Positions 59,309 through 64,000 of a stretch of 64,000 nt of DNA are shown in pieces. The position numbers and the translations under genes are program-made. The notes under the pieces were generated by a model. The model ran no database searches. It was not told the DNA's origin and worked only from the letters and a program-made list of their open reading frames with translations. Numbering within the stretch: position 1 is the first letter of the stretch; every line of letters begins with the position of its first letter. Origin of the DNA: Halobacillus_A sp043497005 (lineage in GTDB: Bacteria; Bacillota; Bacilli; Bacillales; Halobacillaceae); contig NZ_JBIEKE010000002.1 of NCBI RefSeq assembly GCF_043497005.1, positions 1,054,001-1,118,000 of the forward strand. Direction: 5' to 3'.

Positions 59309-59965
59309 ATGAAGAAATTATTATTGATGGCTTTAATTATGGTAACCATACTAAGTATGCTGCCTGGAGCCATTCATGCTCAATCTGAAACACAGGAACA
59401 TGGAATTACTGCATCAGAAGTGAAGTTCCAAAATGATTTCTGAAGGCTTTGGATCGATCATGTCTTATGGACAAGTAATTACATTGCCAGTGCCACAACA
59501 GCAGGCGCTGAGGATCAAGAACAAGTATTATCAAGACTTCTAAAAAATCAGGAGGATATAGGAAATGCTGTTAAGTCGGTATACGGAGAAGAAGCTGGGA
59601 ACAAACTTACAGCTATACTAAAAGAACATATCGTGATTGCTGACAAAATTGTAGATGCAGCCAAGAATGGAAAGGAAGACATGGTTACTCAGCTGAACGA
59701 AGAATGGTATAGAAATGCGGATGATATAGCTGCTTTTCTAAGCGAGGCCAACCCTCATTTGAAAAATAAAGACTTAAAAGAAATGCTGTATATGCACTTG
59801 GAATTGGTAGCGGATGACTTATCAGCCAGCTTAGAAAAAGAGTGGGATGAACGAATTGCGGCGATTGATGATGGGGTCACCCATATTATTACAATGGCAG
59901 ATGCTATTTCTGAGGCAGTTGTGAAGCAATTTCCAGAGAAGTTTAGAACAGAAACTTCTGCATAG
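59309..59965 (+). pseudogene. Secreted helical-domain gene broken by one in-frame TGA
   Basis: The frame starts MKKLLLMALIMVTILSMLPG, a signal peptide ending near IHAQS, with a CGGAAGGAG site. It runs to a TGA at 59441-59443 and then continues in the same frame without interruption to the TAG at 59963. The whole reads as one ~218-residue protein. After the TGA come LWIDHVLWTSNYIASA and SVYGEEAGNKLTAILKEHI, related to the repeats of the surface protein at 48495-49853. A single substitution explains the stop. Restart at an internal ATG would give a product without a signal. Confidence 0.75.
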
Positions 59966-60170
59966 GTCCGAATTGATAAGAAATAAAAATAATGGCACGG
60001 ACTGTGGAAGATTCCACCTTCCATAAATTCAAAATTAATGTATGATTACCGGCGTTCGAAATCCTTTTCTCTACTTTCATTATACTATTAATTGTTATTT
60101 ATTTATAGACTACCCTTTATATCACTCCTGACCTATACTAATATATATAAAAATATAGGAGGGTCTCAGT

Positions 60171-60587
60171 ATGAATGACCAAAAAAATGCTTTAGATAAA
60201 GGACCTTTTTTTCATGGGACAAAAGTACATTTAAAACTTGGAGAGTTACTAAAACCACACCACTTATCAAATTACCAAGACAAAAAATCAAATTATATTT
60301 ATTTCACCGCATCATTAGATGCTGCTAAGTGGGGCGCTGAATTAGCAAAATCTAACTCGAAAGAAAGGATTTACGTTGTAGAACCACTAGGAAATTTTGA
60401 AAATGACCCGAACTTAACCGACCAAAAATTTCCTGGAAACCCCACGCGTTCTTATAGATCTAAATCACCTTTAAAAATTATTGCCGAATTAAGCTCGTGG
60501 GAAAGACATTCTATAGAAGAAATCAACCATATGCTAGCATCCTTAAAAAAGTTACGTGAACAAGGAAAAGCTGTAATTTATGATTAA
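60171..60587 (+). CDS. arr: Rifampin ADP-ribosyltransferase
   Basis: A 138-residue protein of the Arr family: GPFFHGTKVHLKLGELLKP, YIYFTASLDAAKWGAELA, IYVVEPLGNFENDPN and RSYRSKSPLKI. It inactivates rifamycins by transferring ADP-ribose from NAD+. The length and all blocks are normal, so it should be active. AGGAGGG precedes the ATG. No mobile element flanks it; it may be intrinsic. Its end overlaps the minus-strand gene at 60584. Confidence 0.93.
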   Translation: MNDQKNALDKGPFFHGTKVHLKLGELLKPHHLSNYQDKKSNYIYFTASLDAAKWGAELAKSNSKERIYVVEPLGNFENDPNLTDQKFPGNPTRSYRSKSPLKIIAELSSWERHSIEEINHMLASLKKLREQGKAVIYD

Positions 60588-60829
60588 ACCAGATCCGCCT
60601 TTAATGCAAGTTTAATGGTAAAGAGTCTAGGCCTGTTGTATCTTTGAATTAAGCAAAATGGTATTTGAATTATAAAGTTAACAATCGAGGATATCAATGC
60701 CATCTTTACCTGACCAGAAGGGTTCACATAGTCCCAAGCTATACCAAAGAAAGGGGTGAAAAAAACAGCAATCAAGAATAAAAAGAACCTAAAATAACAT
60801 AACACTTCCCTCTCTGTTTCACCTTTCAA
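60584..60829 (-). CDS. Small membrane protein (81 aa)
   Basis: Two hydrophobic helices and a basic C-terminus. The start is uncertain: TTG 60829 has only a weak site, while a GTG at residue 9 lies close behind GAGAGGGAA. Its end overlaps arr by four bases. Function unknown. Confidence 0.5.
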   Translation of the reverse strand: MKGETEREVLCYFRFFLFLIAVFFTPFFGIAWDYVNPSGQVKMALISSIVNFIIQIPFCLIQRYNRPRLFTIKLALKADLV

Positions 60830-60936
60830 ATCAAGGCTGTCCTATCATTTAAATGTTGTATTGCCTCTACCTTTGCAAAGGCGGTAATTCAACCTATAGT
60901 ACACCTTATCATCAATGAATTCCGAAGTATTGTTCC

Positions 60937-61092
60937 CTAATTTTTCTCCAAAATAACAAGTGAAGATACCATTGGCACTAATCCAACCGGACTCTGGGAT
61001 ACAACTTTCCATCCCTCTTGAAGAAGTTCATTTAACTCACTTAAGTTATTCTTTTTATCAGATTGATAATGAACTGTGATTGCCTTTTGCAT
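60937..61092 (-). CDS. DUF4177-like small protein (51 aa)
   Basis: A short soluble protein; the segment LNELLQEGWKVVSQSP matches the pattern of DUF4177-type peptides (helix, then GWxVVS). GGAGGTG precedes the ATG. Function unknown. Confidence 0.7.
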   Translation of the reverse strand: MQKAITVHYQSDKKNNLSELNELLQEGWKVVSQSPVGLVPMVSSLVILEKN

Positions 61093-61285
61093 AATACACC
61101 TCCATACCCAAGGGCTTTATCCTTTAATCGCTATTCTATCACTTTACCAAGAATAATTTGACCGATGGAATTGTTCTATCGCATTTACACCATTATAAAG
61201 AGTCTCAGCTAATAATTTAAACTTTCAATCGGATCATTTAATTACAGAATTACTAACTTAACGAAAAAATTGCTTTCGAGGTAAG

Positions 61286-61585
61286 TTATAATTGCTCTTT
61301 ATTGCTAGATAATTCCGTTATAAATGGAGAGGTTATACTCAAAATGGTAATACCTATAATAAAAAAAACTATATTCAGAATAATTGATGCATCAGTTGTA
61401 ATGTAAACCGATACTAAAATAATACTTAAATTGACTGATAGCATGGCATGTTTAAATTGAGACTTCTCAGATAAATACTGCCTTTGACCACAGCTCCCAC
61501 AAGTGATTTTAGACTTCAACTTCAGTGCTTGTTTTATTGTCCGATACCAAGACCATTCAACTTTACACTCCTGACAAGTTGGCAC
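61286..61585 (-). CDS. CXXC-spacer-CXXC zinc-ribbon membrane protein
   Basis: A 99-residue protein. Residues 1-45 carry two CxxC pairs about 20 residues apart (CQEC at 4-7, CGSC at 29-32), the pattern of a small Firmicute family named for it. Two membrane helices follow. AGGAGG precedes the ATG. Function unknown. Confidence 0.78.
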   Translation of the reverse strand: MPTCQECKVEWSWYRTIKQALKLKSKITCGSCGQRQYLSEKSQFKHAMLSVNLSIILVSVYITTDASIILNIVFFIIGITILSITSPFITELSSNKEQL

Positions 61586-61986
61586 ATTGAAAACCTCCTG
61601 ACTTGTGCATCCTTGCGTTTAGAAAATCTACTAGAGAATAATCTCTTTAATGATTAATTTCTAAAGGAGATATGACAGAAAAAATGCCCTTACATTCCTT
61701 TTTTCTAGACTAAGGGGAATTAACTAAACCATATCAGATCCATATAAACAAGGAAAATATAACCATATTTATTAAATATCAACTGAGGCTTCCAATATCC
61801 AGATCCATTTTAATAAAAAAGGAATCGATCCCCTGTTAGAGAACGCCCCCTTATTTTATGATTCGACCAGCGGGTGATTCATATGCCTTTGTCGCAAGCG
61901 CTAGAACCGTCCCCTGGCTTCCCGTATTGGAAATATTGGAGAATCTTTAATGATAATTTATTTAGATATAAAACACATTACTATAA
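61586..61986. other. Non-coding stretch
   Basis: No open frame with a ribosome site on either strand. The segment around 61820-61920 is more GC-rich than its surroundings and contains AGAACCGTCCCCTGGCTTCC, which looks like a fragment of an intergenic repeat; only one copy is in the window. Confidence 0.45.
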
Positions 61987-62553
61987 TTACTTTTCATCAA
62001 TATCGTAAATCAGTTGTACAACTCCAGATGAAAACGTTTTTGAATTAACCAACTTTAAGTTGATCCTCTTTTTTATATCTACAAATAAAGGTCTTCCTTC
62101 TCCCAAAACAACAGGATGAACAGATAATCTAAATTCATCAACAAGCCCCAAATTCACAAAAGTTGTAATAAGACTTGCTCCTCCATAAAGCCAGATGTCT
62201 TTTCCTGGCCTATTTTTTAATTTATTCACTTCTTCAAAAATATTATCGTTTATATATATTGCTTTATTTTGTGACCCTTTTTGTGTTCTCGAAAACACAT
62301 ACTTTTCTTTGCTTTGGATCAGTTCCCACAATTCTCTTTCTGACTCAGAGCCTTCTTCCGCTTGATACTCCCCCCACAGATCATAGCTTTTTCTCCCATA
62401 TAAAATTGTATCAATTTCATTTAAAAAATTTGTGAATTCCATCTCCGGATCCATAATGCACCAATCTACTTCACCATTTTCTCCTTCCACAAAACCATCT
62501 AAAGTGACTGCTAAATCTAAAAGTACTCTTCTTTGTCTTCCATTATTGGACAT
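61987..62553 (-). CDS. Dihydrofolate-reductase-fold protein (RibD C-terminal like)
   Basis: A 188-residue protein of the RibD_C family: LLDLAVTLDGFVEGENGEVDW, TILYGRKSYDLW, IWLYGGASLITTFVNLGLVD and HPVVLGEGRPLF. The fold binds NADPH, but these stand-alone members are usually of unknown substrate. The ATG follows GGGATGAAG. Divergent from the WYL regulator next to it. Confidence 0.85.
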   Translation of the reverse strand: MSNNGRQRRVLLDLAVTLDGFVEGENGEVDWCIMDPEMEFTNFLNEIDTILYGRKSYDLWGEYQAEEGSESERELWELIQSKEKYVFSRTQKGSQNKAIYINDNIFEEVNKLKNRPGKDIWLYGGASLITTFVNLGLVDEFRLSVHPVVLGEGRPLFVDIKKRINLKLVNSKTFSSGVVQLIYDIDEK

Positions 62554-62748
62554 AATTCTTCATCCCTTCATAAGCTTATAAATCCCTTCATGCTTTAATA
62601 AATTATCCGGCAAGAGTTTAATCATTAACATATCTGTGTGATTTTCTAATTTCTTAGTGCATCCCTTCCTTTCTTTTAGTGTACCTATATATTAAATTAG
62701 ATATATGACATGTAATGTCATGATTGAAAAGATTAAGGAGAATATCTG

Positions 62749-63708
62749 ATGAGAGCTGAAAGGTTAATTAAGATTTTACTTCTTTTACAACATGGAAAAA
62801 TCGTATCTGCTCGAGAAATATCAAAAGAACTTGAGGTTTCCGAAAGGACCATCCATAGGGATATGGGAGCATTAAGCGCTGCTGGTATCCCAATTTATGC
62901 TGAAAGAGGACAAGCAGGAGGGTGGCGGCTTGTCGATAACTGGAAACAAAGATTAAGTTGGTTGAAAGAAAAAGAAATGCTATCCCTATTTTTGCCTCAT
63001 GCTGAAAAGATTATTAATGATTTAAATATGGGTCCTTCCTCAAAGGATCTCAGGGATAAACTACTGTTATCATTACCAGAAGAAACCAAGCAAAGTGCGG
63101 AAAAACTTTGGGAAAGAGTCCATGTGGATATGGGCAGTTGGAGGAATACTAAAATTGAAATAAACCCCGCCATGAAAGTATTGAAAGAAGCAGTTATGAA
63201 TAATAAAAAAGTGAAAATTATTTACCACAAAGCAAATGAGGAAACAATAGAATATGTAATTAAACCACTAGGACTAGTTGCCAAATCAAGCACTTGGTAT
63301 GTCGTATCAATGAATAGCTATGATGAATTGCGAAACTATAAAATCACTCGAATTACTGAATGTGAATTAATAAATGAACCATTTAACAGGCCTCGTGATT
63401 TTAAACTTATTGACCATTGGGAGGAATCCAAAAAGCAATTCGTGCAGAGTCTACCTGAGTTTTGTGTGAAGGTGACAGTTTCTCCTTGGGCACTTGAACG
63501 AATTAGGTTTACTGGTCGCTTCGTTCAAGCAGATGATGGGAAAGTTAGAGACCATTACTGGACAGAACTAGAATTGACTTTCAATACTGAAGATGAAGCT
63601 GTTAATTTTATAGTTGGTTTTGGTAATCAAGTAAAAATTCTTTCCCCATTGAATTTAATTGATAAAGTTAAAAATAGAGCAAGAGAAATACTGGGTTTAT
63701 ATAGATAA
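62749..63708 (+). CDS. YafY-type WYL-domain transcriptional regulator
   Basis: A 319-residue regulator. The DeoR-like winged helix covers residues 1-60 (ISKELEVSERTIHRDMGALSA). The WYL domain follows (about 140-215, VIKPLGLVAKSSTWYVV) with a C-terminal WCX extension. Such proteins sense small ligands and often control adjacent divergent genes; the neighbour here is the RibD-like reductase at 61987. AAGGAGAA precedes the ATG. Confidence 0.9.
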   Translation: MRAERLIKILLLLQHGKIVSAREISKELEVSERTIHRDMGALSAAGIPIYAERGQAGGWRLVDNWKQRLSWLKEKEMLSLFLPHAEKIINDLNMGPSSKDLRDKLLLSLPEETKQSAEKLWERVHVDMGSWRNTKIEINPAMKVLKEAVMNNKKVKIIYHKANEETIEYVIKPLGLVAKSSTWYVVSMNSYDELRNYKITRITECELINEPFNRPRDFKLIDHWEESKKQFVQSLPEFCVKVTVSPWALERIRFTGRFVQADDGKVRDHYWTELELTFNTEDEAVNFIVGFGNQVKILSPLNLIDKVKNRAREILGLYR

Positions 63709-63854
63709 GTATCTAAATAGATACTCAATTGTGTTATCAAAATATTAAATGGAAAAGCACTCTTATTCACAGGAAAGTTGCCAGTATGAGGTGCTTTGCT
63801 GTCATCTACGCAGGATAACGAGTGGCTACCCAACAAATCCGTGAACTTAAGAAG

Positions 63855-63888
63855 AACGCCCTGATTCCAATAATCAGAGCGTTTTTTC
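63855..63888 (+). terminator. Terminator
   Basis: AACGCCCTGATT and AATCAGAGCGTT followed by TTTTT. It lies about 145 bp after the regulator gene; the rest of 63709-64000 shows no gene. Confidence 0.75.
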
Positions 63889-64000
63889 AATAAATACCTT
63901 GCTAAGTTGGTGAAACTATACCGTCTATTCATTTATTATCTTAAAGCTTTTAGATTCTACGAACAAGTATTTGTGAATATTACCTGTTTTTGCTTAATAC

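Noticed and set aside
59441..59443. TGA considered as selenocysteine or programmed read-through
   Set aside because: No downstream selenocysteine-type hairpin or selenoprotein family was recognised; a nonsense mutation is simpler.
63627..63932. 101-codon minus-strand open frame at the right end
   Set aside because: It overlaps the end of the WYL gene, crosses a terminator hairpin and has no ribosome site.

Overview
The window looks like chromosomal DNA from a moderately halophilic, spore-forming low-GC Firmicute of the Bacillaceae (Halobacillus, Thalassobacillus or Virgibacillus type). The evidence is an ectoine hydroxylase gene, three Na+(K+)/H+ antiporter genes and a Na+-solute symporter, purine-rich ribosome binding sites with frequent GTG and TTG starts, a YjcZ-type spore protein, and a sigma-K-like promoter in front of a CwlC-like lytic enzyme. 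No rRNA, tRNA, CRISPR array, prophage or intact insertion sequence was seen.

Region 1 (1-10.9 kb) holds small membrane and zinc-ribbon genes, a DHA2-type drug exporter, a YoxD-like reductase, orphan ectD and a secreted subtilase. It also carries two odd non-coding structures: paired 13-bp palindromes with identical geometry before two adjacent genes, and a six-copy 20-bp tandem repeat. Region 2 (11-15.4 kb) has two large cation/proton antiporters.

Region 3 (15.7-35.9 kb) is the most coherent part, an aromatic catabolic island in four transcription units. (i) hpaE-hpaB-hpaD-hpaC-FAD synthetase-DapA-like aldolase is the 4-hydroxyphenylacetate (homoprotocatechuate) meta-cleavage pathway. A divergent LysR gene sits next to it. 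(ii) A Na+-solute symporter is translationally coupled to a 38-residue accessory peptide. (iii) hpaG1-hpaG2-hpaF supply the isomerase and decarboxylase steps. (iv) Aminotransferase-E1alpha-E1beta-E2-NhaC-alpha/beta hydrolase form an operon. My inference is that unit (iv) could turn tyrosine into 4-hydroxyphenylpyruvate, then 4-hydroxyphenylacetyl-CoA, then 4-hydroxyphenylacetate, feeding units (i) and (iii). No hpaH hydratase or classical hpaI aldolase is present; a single DapA-family protein may replace both. A motif with the core TAAACTTT recurs at three of these promoters, and CcpA-like cre boxes sit at two.

Region 4 (36-50 kb) holds a YjcZ peptide, an acetyltransferase, a PadR-controlled membrane operon with a clear palindromic operator, fosB, a cytoplasmic-type amidase-SPOR-glucosaminidase with a sigma-K promoter, an MFS gene converging on an AraC gene with overlapping ends, and a two-repeat LPXTG-type surface protein. 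Region 5 (50-64 kb) looks accessory: many small membrane proteins, DUF1801/DUF1697/DUF2332/DinB genes, arr (rifampin inactivation), a WYL regulator, two decayed genes, and one gene broken by a single in-frame TGA that is related to the surface-protein repeats.

A dispersed hairpin repeat family (cores at 10743, 15432, 24161 and 28585) is scattered through regions 1-3. Most calls rest on reading motifs by eye; no database search was possible.
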